Counted from the stretch's first letter, positions 33,560 through 46,745 are shown. The stretch: 56,671 nt of DNA from Fragilaria crotonensis (GCA_022925895.1 JAKSYS010000398.1:1-56671); one strand, 5' to 3'. The notes: generated by a model from the letters alone, not told the origin. A program made the numbers and translations.

Positions 33560-36500
33560 ATGTCTGACAAGAAGGATAACAGCGATAAACGCAACAAACC
33601 CTATGTTGACATTACTCCAAAGTCCTTTGCTGCTTTTATGCGTCAACCAATCAGTGGTCTAGATATCAAGAAGCGTGCGAATTCTGTCAAACGCAGCGAT
33701 TCATTTGGGAATGTCAGCAAGAATAAGAAATCTAGAGTGGACACGCCAAAAACAAAGACAGTTGGCGACACCAATGTTGTTCCGGCAACACCAATGGAGC
33801 TGGTTCAGTCCGCGACGCCTTCCATCTTGCGCGTCACTCGAAAACACGCCGCTACTACGGTACAAGTTACGAAACCAAAAGGTGCAACCAAAGCACCACG
33901 AGAAATGGCCAAATTCCCAAATCCTTCGCAATCAGATGTACTGTCATACCTCTGTCAAGATTTCGGACTGCAACTAATCGACAGCAAGAATGGTGACAAT
34001 GTTAGTACTGCCGTCTCATGCCGTTGGGAAGGACAGGAATTTCCGTCCATTGATGCCTTGAGAACACACTTGTGTCGAACGGGACTGGTCGCGCCGAGTA
34101 AAGAGTGGTTTCATAAGAATATGCAACGTGCAGATCGGCTTCGTTACTACGGTGGAGGTACAGATTTGTACGTTCCGGAAACAAAAAAGGCAAGAATGAT
34201 TGCCGATTGGATTCGTCTGGATATTGTCCCCGTCGCCCATCGCAAATTCGCGTCACTCGAACGGTTGGCAAAAAAGGAGGTTCAGACCGTCCTTCGAAAG
34301 GTCGGAGTCCGCGCAACCATGGGCAACTTTGAAATGGACGGCGAGGAGCTGCAATGGAATGAAGTCGAACGGAAATTGGCAACCTTTGGCCTTTCGCAGC
34401 AATTGTGGGAACATCCAGGTGCTACAGAGACTGAAAAGCTGTCGGTGTTGCTTTATTATGTTGACTATGAGGTCATGTGAGTCCAACTTGTTCGCAATAC
34501 TGCGAGCGTTTATGTGAGCAAAAATGGGACTAACCTTTTTCTTGCACCACTCCAAGTGTATTGCAACGTGAATTGACATATATGCCAAGCATGGATGCGG
34601 AGCTGCCTGCCACGACGCGTCCTAGGAGGCGGGTTGTTTTGCAGTCACAACAGGCCAAGGCGCCGGCTCCGCCAAAGTCAATGAACATCGAGGTCAATTC
34701 CAATCCACCGGACAAGACGGTTGAGGAAGATATTGTGTTGGACCAATGGAAAGCACCGGATGAGCGGCAGGTTCCCGACGACTTTCCATTCTTTAGCGAC
34801 AATGAGGAGGGGAAGGAGGACATGCCTGCCGCAGGCTTGCGCCGACCGCTTGAGCCATTTCCCCCGAAGCGCAAAAAAATGAGACGAAAATCGACGTTTT
34901 GCCGCAGAAAGCTCGAGGCCGATGAATTCGTTGGACGCTGCCTGCTGACTTCGCCAGACTTTTGGGATACGCTTGGACAAATTAGACCAAAATCGAGCGA
35001 TTTTGCCTGGGGCAAGCCCATTGGTTACCGACGCCACATGGGTCGAGCGTATTTCGACTCCTTTGTGCTCTTTGGTAAACGGATTCAAGTTGGTAGCTTT
35101 GTGAAAATGGACGAACAATACTATAAGATCATTTCCACGTTCCAAGCAACTCGGTCGTTTATTGGTCGTTGGAGCACAAGAACCGATGAGCTGCAGAACC
35201 GTGGATACGCCTACGTTGAATTGGCACCAATTAAACGCGATACCGAAGGACGTTATTTTCTTTTTCGATCCAACGATTGGAACCCTGGCCACATTGAGGG
35301 AATTCCAACCTCTCTATTTCACCCCAACGGCGATTCACGCGAGCTGGAATGCGTTGCTGTCACATGCTCTGGCGTCTGGATCCGTTCAAGGGTTCATCGA
35401 CCATTCACAGCCGAACAGCAAGCTTTTGTGACAGAGAACGATGCTTTCGCCTTGACCTCCCGGTTCGCCCTTGATGCGTGGCCAGAACTCACCAACGCAA
35501 AGTGTGTGATTCTTTACGCGAATGAACGGGAGTTTAAACTTGCAACTGATGAGAAGTACACGATATTCGACAGTGACGATAGCGATGATTTTGAAGAGTC
35601 GTCGAGTCAACGTATCAAACAAGGAAAATTTAACTGGAACGAAGAACTTGAATGCGACTTAATTGATAACGATCTTGAACCATCGATCATGTTTAGAGGA
35701 AATCTCCTTCCCGAAAAGAAGGTGGATTCCGAACACCTGTATGAAATCCTTATGAAAATAAGTCCGTTGTTGGATGCTTGCGAAGCATGCGATGAATCCC
35801 TGAAGGACTCAGTGTCTGCTCTTAGAAAGGAGCTATTCTTGCGCACCGCGACATCGAGGCTTGATGATTTTTTTACCCTGATTCGTGTCCCTGCAAAATG
35901 GGGTGGCGGCATTGTGAAACCTGAGTATGCAAAGGTGGTGGGATACAGCCGATACAAGAGCAAGATCCAACAGCTAGCATGCGAGCATGTTGCGAATCGC
36001 GAGGACACTGTCATGATTGCTCCTTGTGGGTCGGGGAAAAGCATGGCCTTTGTGCATGCGGCTCTAAACTCAGGCGGAAAGGTTAACATTGTGATTGAGC
36101 CCCTCAACGCAATCATTAAGAGCCAGCTTGTGGAGTTGCAATACTTGTCAGGGTACATTGATATAGAACAGCTCTATAGTGAAGATGACGCCAGAGAGCA
36201 TCGAGTTCTCAGCAGCTACAACAGAATGCAAATGATAATTAATGATACTAAGGTGAGTCCTATTGAGTTGCAATCGGGAAAGCTCAGCCTGGCAAAATTT
36301 CTCACCGATTTCACTAAAGCAGGATGGCTGGATGTCGAAGCCCCTGCTTCTTTTCGCCACGCCAGAACTAATTGAACAAAGATTGCCACAGTTGAAGGTC
36401 CTAGCTGCAGAAGGTTTCCTCTCCAGTGTTACCGTGGACGAGATGGACATGATTGATCGAAGTCGTGGGGGCTTTCGTGGTGTCTATACCAATCTGGCAG

Positions 36501-39500
36501 AAAAACTTCGTCTCCACTGCGAAGGAGCCAAGTTCATTTTTCTCTCAGGCACCATCACAACCCGCGGGTTGGTGAGTTTGTTGCCATCTGTATCGATAGC
36601 TCAACAACTCCCTGAAGTTACGAAACCATTGCTTGTGATCCACGAACGCGCCCTGGCAGATTCCCTTTCCTTTCATGTCGAACGCAAAGTCAACGATGAA
36701 CAGGTAGGTCTCGAGATTTGTGATGCGGCGGTTGGTGTTGTCCCTACGCATTAATGCTTATCGTGCATGCAGGTAGCTGAACGTATTGTGTGGTGGATCA
36801 GAAACGCCAAGGGCCCGGTGAAATGTTTGTGCTACTGCCTCACGAAACCTAGATGTCGAAAAATTGCCCAACTGCTTGAAGACAGGGGGGTAACTTCAAT
36901 GCCAGTGACGAGTGAAGAGAAATCAGCCTTCAGTGAAGTGTTACAGTCCTTTCGAAAGGGACGCATTTCCGTTCTATGCTGCACAGGAGTCTTGGGAAGA
37001 GGATTCCATGTTGATGACATTCGCTTTGTCTTCCACGCTTCAGTTCCATTGGACCTCACGGAGTACATTCAGCAAACGGGGAGGGCAGGCCGAGATGGTA
37101 AGCGAGCTCGATGCATCTTGTTCTACAGAGCGCAAGACTTCGCCACTGTTCGCAGAATCAAAATTCGGCCCGACGACCCGGACGTCGTTCGAGAATCTGT
37201 CGATGCGGATATTGCCGAGGTGGCTTCGTACGCCATGACAGACAAGTGTCGGTATTCTCAATTGGCATCCTCTGCTACACTCAAGCAATGCAGGCCATCA
37301 GACCAACGATGCAATAAGGATGCTCCTTGCGACATTTGTGTTAACATGAATTCTCAAGTATTTGACATTGGAATGAGTCATGTGTTCGATTCAATAAGCG
37401 ACCACACTGCGTGGGAGTTCGATACGAACCAGCCTTCACTGAGCGATGATCTACTCCAACTCTTTCTCAATACGAAGATTCTCGAAAAGAAGGGTCCTAG
37501 GCAGCTGCAGGCAGGCTTAAATTTCCATCATGTCCATGAGCAGCTGACGACAGGAGCTGTTGGATTCTTTGTCAAACATAAGAAAGGAGATATCGAGCAT
37601 GACTCGTCGAGGTCGTTGGAAGAGAATTACTCAATGGATTGTCCGAAAGTAAAGATTTTTGATTACGAGGAGCTGCATGATCAGGCACTTTTTGGGAACA
37701 CAAACGAAGTGGATGACTCAATCGATCCCCTAGATCGTTTGCGAGTTCCATTTCTGGTCCGATTTGAATCCGAAAGGTAAGTCACACTTCCGATTCCAAG
37801 GTTATGCATCCACGCCAATAAGGATCTATCTCTCAATTCGTTGATGTTAAACAGAGCTCGGCAGTCCAATGCAGAGTGCGAATCGAAGATCATGGACCAC
37901 TTTGGGTCCGAAGTTGTTGGTTCTCTCGATTGCTTGGATGCCTGTAGATTCTTGAAAGGTCTACTGCCCCGTCGTGAAGCTGGGCGATACGAATCTGCGC
38001 TTCCTCGGTTGCCGGCGTCTGAGAATCAACTTTCATTTGACGAATTTAACAGTGGCTCAGGATTGTATTTTCATGGCGAGTTAGACGCCAACAATGTCAT
38101 TCGTTTGTTACCTCCAGAGCGGGCCAACAGTCGAAGGATATTTAGAAAGTTTGGCAGCGATCGTTTCCTTCACGTAAAGGTCGCTGGAGATCTGCCCGAC
38201 GAGCGCGTGATGAAAAAGTTCACCCAGAAAAACGTGTTATCCGGACGGACCTACGCGTACTTATGGTGTAAGGCGCAGAAGTCTCCCCAATGCTTCGTTC
38301 TGTTTGCTGAACGCGGTTTCGGGATTACCGAGGAGTTATCCGCTGAGCAAGTTCTAGACTGGTGTATTCCGCGAGAGCTCAATCCGGACTTAACAGTTGC
38401 GAAGGAGCTCAAGCGAATGAAGCTCGCGTTTTCAAAAACTACCCCGTCCTTTGTTCTGCCAGAAAATTCAGTTGAGCTGATTGATGACATTTTAGGGGCG
38501 AGAGGAACACTGATGACAGACGGTGCTGGGCTCTTGTCAAGGGGTGCTCTTAACGAAGTATGGAGATGCTACTCCGGTGGATCAACGTTGTGCCCATTTT
38601 CATCGTTTCAAGGCCGTCTTGGTGGCTTTAAGGGGATGTGGGTACTGGATGATTCCCTACCAGGGATTCAGATCAAATGTCGACGTTCCCAATTGAAATT
38701 CAACGTTCCAATGAAATCGTTGGCATCAAGTACCAATACGTTTCACACGAAGGAAGATTCGCTGTACGATACGGTCGAGGTGAACAGTTGGGATGAGAAA
38801 CCCGAGAAAGGTTTTTTGGTAAGTATCGGTCGTTACCATTAGAGCACAAGTTCATGTTTAATGAAGGTCTAACCTTTGTGACGAACACACAGTCTGTCCG
38901 GCTGGTCCAGATTCTGGAACGCCGAGGTGTCAGTCTTGATTATTTCCTTCGCTGCGCGGATCATGGCCTGTGCTGGCTCGACGAGCTTGACAGTAATCTG
39001 CCATCCAGTCAAGCCCACTTTTATGACGAGATTCGTAGGAGGCACAGCAATATTGTCGCCATGAATGAGAAGGAGGAGCAGGCCAATGATGACATACTCT
39101 TCCATATGGCCTCTGCGAAACTTGACCCTAGCGAGCCGTATTATGCAGCCCAAAGGCGAAATTTTGTGAAGAAAACCGCTGACAGTATGCGGAACAAGGT
39201 GAGGATCTCGTGCTTTAACTTATCCATTCCGTTGCCTGACGTTACTAACCCATGGAGCCGCACGCGAAGGCCCGATATCCGTTGAAGGATTCATGGCACG
39301 TACGTATGCTTCCCGATCATATGCAACTTCTGAAGGAAGGGGAGGCCTTTGTTGCCCTGCCACATGAAGCGCACGGATCTCTACGTGAAGCAAAGGAGGT
39401 GCTTGCCTTTCGAAATCCATCCTACTTTGATGGGGATTTAAGGAAGATGACCTTGGTTCACTACGACGATTTGCTCCTGCGAGCTGATGAGGAGGATAGA

Positions 39501-40535
39501 AAACCTGGCAGGGTAGGGCGAGAATGGGTCTCCAAATTTCAAGGTTTTTTCAGTAATTTGATATCCGCAATCGTACTTAGCACCGTTGGTTCTGAGAGCG
39601 AGGCCGATCGAATGAGTGGGGGTGATTTTGATGGTGACAAGGCGTGGATATGCTTTGATCGCGATCTCGTCGAACAAGTGGCTGCGTCTGAACCCGCAAC
39701 AAGGCCTGATCCTCCACCGAAAGATCGTGCCGAACACCGGCTCGTCGTTGATGCAAGTGTGATACATCGAATAAAGTTCGCTCGTCATTTCAAGTACCAC
39801 CAGCGGCAACTTGGATTCCTGGCCAATACTCTCGACTTTGCCATGGACATGTTCGACGATTTCAGCACGAGCCCTATAATCGATGACATTGCACGGCAAG
39901 CATTTCTGCAAGTGGATCATCCTTATCAACTTTGCGCGCCCAAATCGGTTACCATGGACTATTTGAATTTGCAGAAGCAACCACATTGGAGCCTGAACCA
40001 AACGCTTCGTGCTGGGGAGGAACACGAGAAGGCCTACTGCTCTCAGAAAGCGATGGGAATTCTGTGGGATCACGTTGAAACAAAGATTGCAAGGGCTGTT
40101 TCGCACGGCAACGGCAACGAAGTTCCAAATGCGCATATACTGGAGCTGGCAGATACAGCATGTACTCGATTGGATTTTCCGGCATTGAAGTCAAAGATGC
40201 GAAAGGCTGTCGTTGACTACAATTTGGTATTAAAGGAACTGATGAGCTCAAAGCTGGTTTCGGTAGATAAAGTTGCCGAAAGGACTCATGAACTTGCGCA
40301 AGCTGAAAGAGCGAGACTCATTATTGACTCATTTGATTCAGAAGATGACAGAACTCTTGCAGCTGCTGTCCTCTACAAGGAGTGTGGTGATTCAAAGGGG
40401 TTTGCCTGGAAGGTCGCGAGAGATTACTTGATTTTAATCGTTGTTCGAGCTCAAAATAGGGGGAAATCTGCCATGCCAATCATAATGGATTCTGAAATCG
40501 ACAAACTGGCATTTGGGCGCAAGCAAAATAAATGA
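33560..40535 (+). CDS. RecQ-type helicase fused to RNA-dependent RNA polymerase
   Basis: Seven exons join in phase with no breaks to 2,177 residues: 33560-34476, 34557-36252, 36323-36703, 36773-37776, 37855-38818, 38893-39198, 39270-40535. After a basic disordered start and an unassigned region, an SF2 helicase core begins near residue 770. It has motif I APCGSGKS, motif II VDEMDMI, motif III FLSGT, motif V TGVLGRGFHVDDIRFVFH and motif VI QQTGRAGRDGKRA. A RecQ-like Cys cluster (CRYSQL...C...CDIC) follows. The RdRP half has LMTDGAGLLSRGAL, FQGRLGGFKGMWVLD, EAFVAL, AFRNPSYFDGDLRK and catalytic MSGGDFDGDKAWICFD near 1870, the QDE-1-like form of the motif. It would unwind or remodel templates and copy RNA (or ssDNA) into duplex for silencing. 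In fungi, QDE-3 (RecQ) and QDE-1 (RdRP) are separate proteins. Confidence 0.9.
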
Positions 40536-40702
40536 CTCACCATCAGTACTACGTCTCAATGTCAGGACTACTTAAAGGTGATGCCACCTCTCTATAGCTG
40601 CCTACTGATCAACGTTACGAACTCCATTATACTAGTCGTCTTACAAGGCTCACATTTCAGTGTGGACAGCGGTAAAAAGCTGTGCAAGGCATAAAGTACG
40701 CC

Positions 40703-43700
40703 TTATGGATTTCGATTCGGTTCCTGGTTTGTCATCCACGCCGGCATGGTCATTGCACGACCACGACCGCGGCCCAGGGTCGGATTGACCCGAGTCTCAG
40801 AAAACGCTGTAGGCGCAGCTACCTGTACGGCCACTGACTGTTCCTGTGAATCATTCGGTTGGCGCGAAGGGATCCCAACATCATTACCTTGACTTGTCAT
40901 CCATGCAGGCTTATTGACATGAGACCCTCTTCCTAATCCGGGACCACGGCGTTCCGACCGCAGAGGTTGGACTGGGTGCGGTTGGACGGGACGCTCAACA
41001 TTCGACGCAGGAGGAGAAGTCACAACATGCTCGCGCAAACCGAAGTTTTCGCTGGTTGTTTGCCAAGCAGGCCTATTCAGATGGGCGCCCCGGCCACGTC
41101 CATTTCCAGGTATTTGATGATCTTTCCCCTGAATTGAAAATGTGAGCGTTAGCTTAACGAGTGAGGAAAACCATTGCTAAAACCAACATACATAAGTACA
41201 CTCACATTTCCGACTCCCATAACTACCTGGCCTTGCTGCGGGAGCTTTGTTGCGGATGAAGCTGCTTGGAATATTGCGTTCGCAATTTGGTCCGCTGGCG
41301 TGATCGCAGTTGTTCCCACAGCATCAACAACGCTCGATAACAGTGGAGGAGTCACTGAAGTCTTCAGCTCGAAAGAATTTAGACCTTGGCTCGGGGCTCT
41401 ATCTCCCGCGCTTCCCCAAATGCCGAACCTCACTCTATTTGACGACGCAGCCCAAGCATAAATAGAATGCCCACTGTCCAGCGATTCATCTTGTTCCACA
41501 GGGGTGTTTTCAGTGTCTGTTGGGAAGCCCCATGCAGATTTTCCTCCCCAAGTAGAGTTCAATTGGGTAGGCGGAGCTGACCTGCCTGGTGGATTTTCTT
41601 GCGACGCAGTCGTGCAAGCACTGACAAGCCTTTGGTGCATTGCTCGCATACGTAGCTTTTGTCCTGCCTTTTGGTAATTAATGGTGGAAGGAGGCGGCAG
41701 CTGTTCAGTAGACGAGCTTGCTGCAGCGGCTGATGGTTGTTCGCCAGAATTGGCATTATTCTTTCCTTTCTCCACTTGCGCGGTAGCTTTAGAGCGATCG
41801 TCCATCATGGCGAGGAATCGACCTCTGGCACTGTTGCATTCGATACTTAAACTGGCAAGCTTCAACTTGCTCGTAATCTCGCTAATCTAGAAAGAGAATA
41901 TCGAGTGAATACGAAAAACAAAAAAATCGATACGAAGGGAGAAAATCAACCAGCTTACCTTCTCCAACGCTTGCATAAAATCAATGCCATACCTAGCTGG
42001 GTCCTTGATCGTGTCCAATGCAGCTTTTGACTTTAGTACTCTGCACTTCGCACTGAACTTACAAAATTCCAGGAAAAGCTCGGAAAGCAATGACGTCCTG
42101 AGGGGATGACTACTAGGCATGCTTGAGTTGGCGGATTTCGAGGCCTCTTCAAATTTAGCGAAAAGAGCCACCGCCTGACTACTCCACCTCTTGCAAAAGA
42201 TTTTGACCAAAGGCTCCTGGTTCTTTGCCTTTCCCTTTCCAAATAAAGTCTTTTCAAACTTCGTGATAACTTCCGTCGCCAGTGGCTGTTCATAGATATT
42301 TGTTAACACGAGCGCCACCAAAACTTTGTATTCCCAACTCGTGACAGATGTTCTCATTTTTGCAACAATGAACTGTTCCGCTGATTCATTACTTTTGAAG
42401 GCGTAGCCGGCGGCTCTCAAATCCGCCATTGTTTCACACTCGCATACTTCTTTATTGAGGTACGGTCGCATATCATCCTGCTCGAAACAATTTGTGTGAA
42501 TGTGAGTCTATGTGTATTGTATCGTGTTCATTCGAGGGAGTCAAAACTTACCAACGCACCTTTCATCCGCAGAGGTTGAAAGGTTGTTTCGGTCAAAATC
42601 ATTGACAGTCGATGCTCGCTTGCACGTTTTTCTTCTCCGATGACTCCTTCCTTATGATTCGCGTCTTCGACCTTCGTCTGCGATTTACTCTTCCCATCTG
42701 AATTTTCAAACCCGGCATCATTGGTCGTTCTTTTCAATGGTGTCGGAGCCTCCTTGATAACACGCTTAAGTTTCTTCGCTTTTCTTGGCGACGATGACAA
42801 AGTCGATTCTTGATTCACGACTTCCTCGTCATCAGTGTCCATGAGATCTGACACCCGGAGCTTATCCGCGCGCTTTCCGCTGCTCTCAACTGCACCATCA
42901 CCATTCTTGGTCGTCCTTTTCAACGGTGCAAGAGACCCCTTGACATCACGGTGAAGTTTCTTAGATCTTCTTGGCGACGATGTTGAAGTCCCATTATTGA
43001 CCGATTTTTCTCTCCGTTCTTCTTGATCGGCGATTTCCTCGTCATCAGTGTCCACAAGGTCCGATATCCGGCGTTTCTCTTTACGCTTCCGGCTGCCCTC
43101 AACCACAGTGTCCAACTCACTCCCCGGAGTTGTTCTCTTTTTCAAGGGTGGCAACGTCGATAAAGTCTTGTTGGTCGAAACCTCGGACACCCCGGGTACC
43201 TCCAATTTGGCATCCACCCTTTTCTTCTTCAATCTCGGCAACAGCGTCTCATCTCCATTTTCAGTCTTGACCGTTTTCGATTCTCGTTTGTGATTTACCT
43301 CATCTGCTGCTTCTTGTAGTCGTTCAGCATAGACCCAATTGGGATTGACGCGTCGAGTTGGTGCATTGTCATCATGGAGCAATTCACCCCAGGGATACCG
43401 ACCTCCACGACGTTCGGCTGCCAAGGCTGACGCAAGCTCATCGCGTCCATTCTCGCGACGTTACGTTCTGTTTGAGAGCAGTCGCAAAGGCGCATTTAGG
43501 AAATTGAGGATGAAAGCCCAAGAAATGATTCTTGATAAATGTCGCGTGCCGTTTCAAGAGTTGCAAATCAAATGGTTCGGGTGAACGATCGGGAATTTGG
43601 CTAGTAGTTGAGGACTGGGTGTGAGTTCCTTGTGGAGGGCATCGGGAGTTTGGTTGGCGTGACGTGTCAGCAGTGCGAACGAGTCGGGAGTCTCATCAAA

Positions 43701-44293
43701 CAAAAACAAGTCGCACAAATTGGAGACGAGTCCTAATTTGGCACGCAACTCAAGATGCAGTTCGTCCTGACTCGGGTATGTGACAACAATACACGAATGA
43801 TCGTTGGTCTGTTGTATTCCATCGACTGTAACATGGACCGGATATGTAATCTGGCGACTGCAGGGTCTCTTCAACCAATACCAGGCTCGGTCTGTTTGAG
43901 CCCATATTCCTCTTAATTCATTATCTCGGTCCACAGACCATCTCCCATCATAGTTGATCCGGACTGGAATGTTGTCATTTCCTTCTTGTTGTGCGACCAG
44001 CATTCCACGAAGTGTATACGAACCGGGGTGCGTCGCATCTTCCAAATTAATGCGAATCGGCAAAGTCGAGTCACTCTTGGTCAAGTACCAATCCTCCAAA
44101 GCGCGATAAATGAAATGATGGCCTGTTATATCGTAGGCTCTGCCTTTCATGAGTGGAATCTATTGAGTCATGCAAGGATGAGATCAATACCGTTAGTATG
44201 TGAAGATCCGGTAGATCACATGATCAACGAAATCAATGGAAACAAAACGCATGAGCTCCAAAACAAACTTACATCTTGTTCGGTTAACTCCAT
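40703..44293 (-). CDS. WG-motif protein B with RFD-like N-terminus and GRG/PAW C-terminus (long paralogue)
   Basis: Exons 44293-44273, 44159-42552, 42477-41959, 41886-41206 and 41128-40703 join in phase to about 1,084 residues. The N-terminal part contains GIWAQTDRAWYWLKRP and, further on, PFDLQLLKRHATFIKNH, which recall the DNMT1 replication-foci domain (tentative). A long basic and acidic region follows, with repeated VDTDDEE and LKRTT blocks. LTETTFQPLRMKGAL and the helical domain (RAAGYAFKSNESAEQF, SWEYKVLVAL) match protein A. The disordered part has three WG dipeptides (STWGGKSAWGFP, FGIWGSA). The last exon has three GRGRG...PAW(M/Q)T repeats. Two compensating one-base shifts near 43585 and 43450 interrupt the second exon. 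It would be a scaffold binding Argonaute; the RFD hint would link it to chromatin. Function is inferred. Confidence 0.7.
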
Positions 44294-44339
44294 CGTTGAA
44301 ATTGATCTCCTTGCCTTCATGGCAATTCAACGTTGACGA

Positions 44340-45005
44340 TTGATGTATTAGGGGTATTGGCGTTAGATAGCAAAATTGTAGGGCGTTCAATGTTCTGGTC
44401 GTTACTGCAATAAAAGTGCCAGGAGCCTGGTAGTAGTAGACCTGGTATCTTGCCTGCTATCATTGAACAACAGCAGCAGAACAATCAACTATTCTACTGC
44501 AGTTCTCTCGGAGAAGTGTCTATGATAGTGAAGGAGGTTGGAGGAGGAAACCGAGACATGTGACTGGGAACTGGGAAGTGACAGTCGAAGATCGTCGCAC
44601 GGTTCATGGCCACGGTCCAATGCCAACAGTGATCGTGCTTGCCGCCTGCCAGTACAATACTCGCAGGCTCGCAGGCGCTCTAAGCAGCGAGTCAACACGT
44701 AATGCCTGTACTCGTACCTTCTGGTACTCCGGTACCCCGTAGCACAGTATTGAAGGCTGACAGTACTCCAGTACTAATTACGCTCTTATTCAGTACAGTC
44801 GTACTCCAGTGAAACATGACAAACAGTACAGTACTACAGTACACGATGCCAAGTACCCTATGCATACCTGGTCCAAGGCGTGCACATTCTGTACGAAAAA
44901 AGGCGGAGTTTATGCACGTTACGTATGGGCACAACTCTGCTATAATAGACCTCGATACTGCTGTGCAACAGTATATTCTTCTTCATCATTGAAACGCTTT
45001 GACTA
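44340..45005. other. GTAC-rich intergenic region
   Basis: Lies between the start of WG protein B and the end of the UXS gene. It is packed with GTACTC/GAGTAC palindromic motifs (44700-44870). No gene was recognised. Confidence 0.4.
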
Positions 45006-46354
45006 TCAATTCTTTGGCTTGGCCGCTCCGGGACCGGTGGGAATGATTTCTCCTGCCTCTTCCAACACGGACGCAAAGTAGATAATCGTCGCCTCGAGAC
45101 CTTGTTCCACTGACACTTTAGGTTCCCATCCCAATTCGCGCTTGGCGGTGGTAATATCGGGTTGACGTTGGGTCGGATCGTCCGTCGTGGCAGGCAAGAA
45201 TACAATTTCGGATTGTTCGGACTTGGTCATTTCCTTAATTTTGACGGCAAAATTTTTGATGGAGTACTCGTCAGGATTTCCCAAATTGACCGGTAGATCG
45301 TAGGGGCCGTTCATGAGTTTGTGCAATCCCTCCACCAAATCGCTAACATACTGGAACGATCGTGTCTGAGAGCCGTCACCATAAACGGTCAAGTTCATTC
45401 CCTGCAAGCTCTGGATAATAAAATTGGACACGACTCGTCCATCGTTGGGATGCATGCGAGGTCCGAATGTGTTGAAAATACGCGCGACGCGGACATCGAC
45501 TTGATTCTGATCGCGATAGGCGTACATCATGGTCTCGGCGACGCGTTTGCCTTCATCGTAACAGGCACGAGGACCAATGGTGTTGACGTTGCCCCAATAC
45601 GATTCGGGTTGGGGATGAACTTCAGGATCTCCATAGATTTCCGATGTGCTGGTGAGCAACATGCGAGCCTTGACGCGTTTGGCCAAACCCAACATGTGGA
45701 GGGTACCAATCGTCGAGGTTTTTATGGTCTTGACTGGATTGTACTGATAATGAGGTGGAGAGGCGGGGCACGCGAGGTGGTAGATCTGGTCAACTTCCTG
45801 CATAGGTGTTGGACGTGATGGAAAATGGAATGCGCACATGGTTAGCGAGGTTCAAGAGAGACGATGTTGATACGCGATTACAAGAGCGAAAATGAAATGT
45901 CCAAGTGCAAGTAACTTGTCAAGAGGAAGCAGACTCCAGTACAGTAGCAGGTATTACTGGAAGTACTTACCAAACGAATGGGCTCGGTAATATCGTGAAC
46001 CACGAGCGTAAAGTTAGGGTGCTGGAGCCAATGTTCAATGTTCTTCTTGGATCCAGTGAAGAAATTGTCCACAACAGTCACTTCATGTCCCTCCATCATT
46101 AACTTATCCGTCAAATGCGATCCCACGAATCCCGCACCTCCAGTGATAAGAATCTTCAAGCGTTTGTGGTCGGGAAGCGTTCCCGTATACATGAGATTGG
46201 GAGTGCGACGAGTGGGAAGGGAATGAAGTGCCAACGTATCGCGATCATTGACCAATCGACGGGCGGACTCGGATAGCGGATCTTCGACGTTGCCTGTTTT
46301 CAAGCGCTTGGCGTAAGGCGTGTGCATCTCGTGATCGTCATTGCTCGTGCTCAT
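45006..46354 (-). CDS. UXS: UDP-glucuronate decarboxylase (UDP-xylose synthase)
   Basis: This enzyme converts UDP-glucuronate to UDP-xylose with bound NAD+, supplying pentose for cell-wall and secreted glycans. Exon 1 (46354-45971) and exon 2 (45797-45006) join in phase across a 173-bp intron to 391 residues. The nucleotide-binding motif [12 protein letters not shown] is followed by VDNFFTGSK, then [25 protein letters not shown], the catalytic YxxxK in [32 protein letters not shown] and [14 protein letters not shown]. All are hallmark UXS blocks. The start used is the ATG at 46354. The frame is open upstream to 46546, so a longer N-terminal targeting or anchor segment is possible. The gene is intact, with no frame errors. 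Confidence 0.93.
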
Positions 46355-46716
46355 GATTGATGAAAGGCGGTGGGAGCTGTACGGATGTATCTTGGAGCGC
46401 AAGGAGCGAATTGAGTATGCTGGTGTAGATCGAAAGACTGATGGAGATGCGCTGATGATGAGACACAGATCCGCGGATGACTGCGTGTGTGCAGGTTGTG
46501 TTTTGAGTTTTGAGAAAGTCATCCTGTTATTATTCTCCCCGGTCATCCCGCAGTCGGGAAACCCGGCGGGTCATTGCATATTCCAATGACCGAGTCCAGG
46601 TCCACTCAAATATCAAGTCAATCATAATTTATGTAGCTCACCGTTTGAACGTCATCTACCTCTTCAATACATCCGTCCCTCGTCGCGGCGGTCACCAACA
46701 AATCGAAAATCTGTAA

Positions 46717-46745
46717 AGAGCATGTCTTATCGTGGGGGGTACATC
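46717..46745 (+). repeat. Left terminal inverted repeat
   Basis: AGAGCATGTCTTATCG followed by a G run and GTACATC; matches the complement of 51279-51307 with a few differences. Confidence 0.75.

Noticed and set aside
36253-36322. Apparent frameshift in the RecQ-RdRP gene near 36320
   Set aside because: A 70-bp GT-AG intron (donor after DTK, acceptor before DGWMSKP) joins the two frames exactly in phase.
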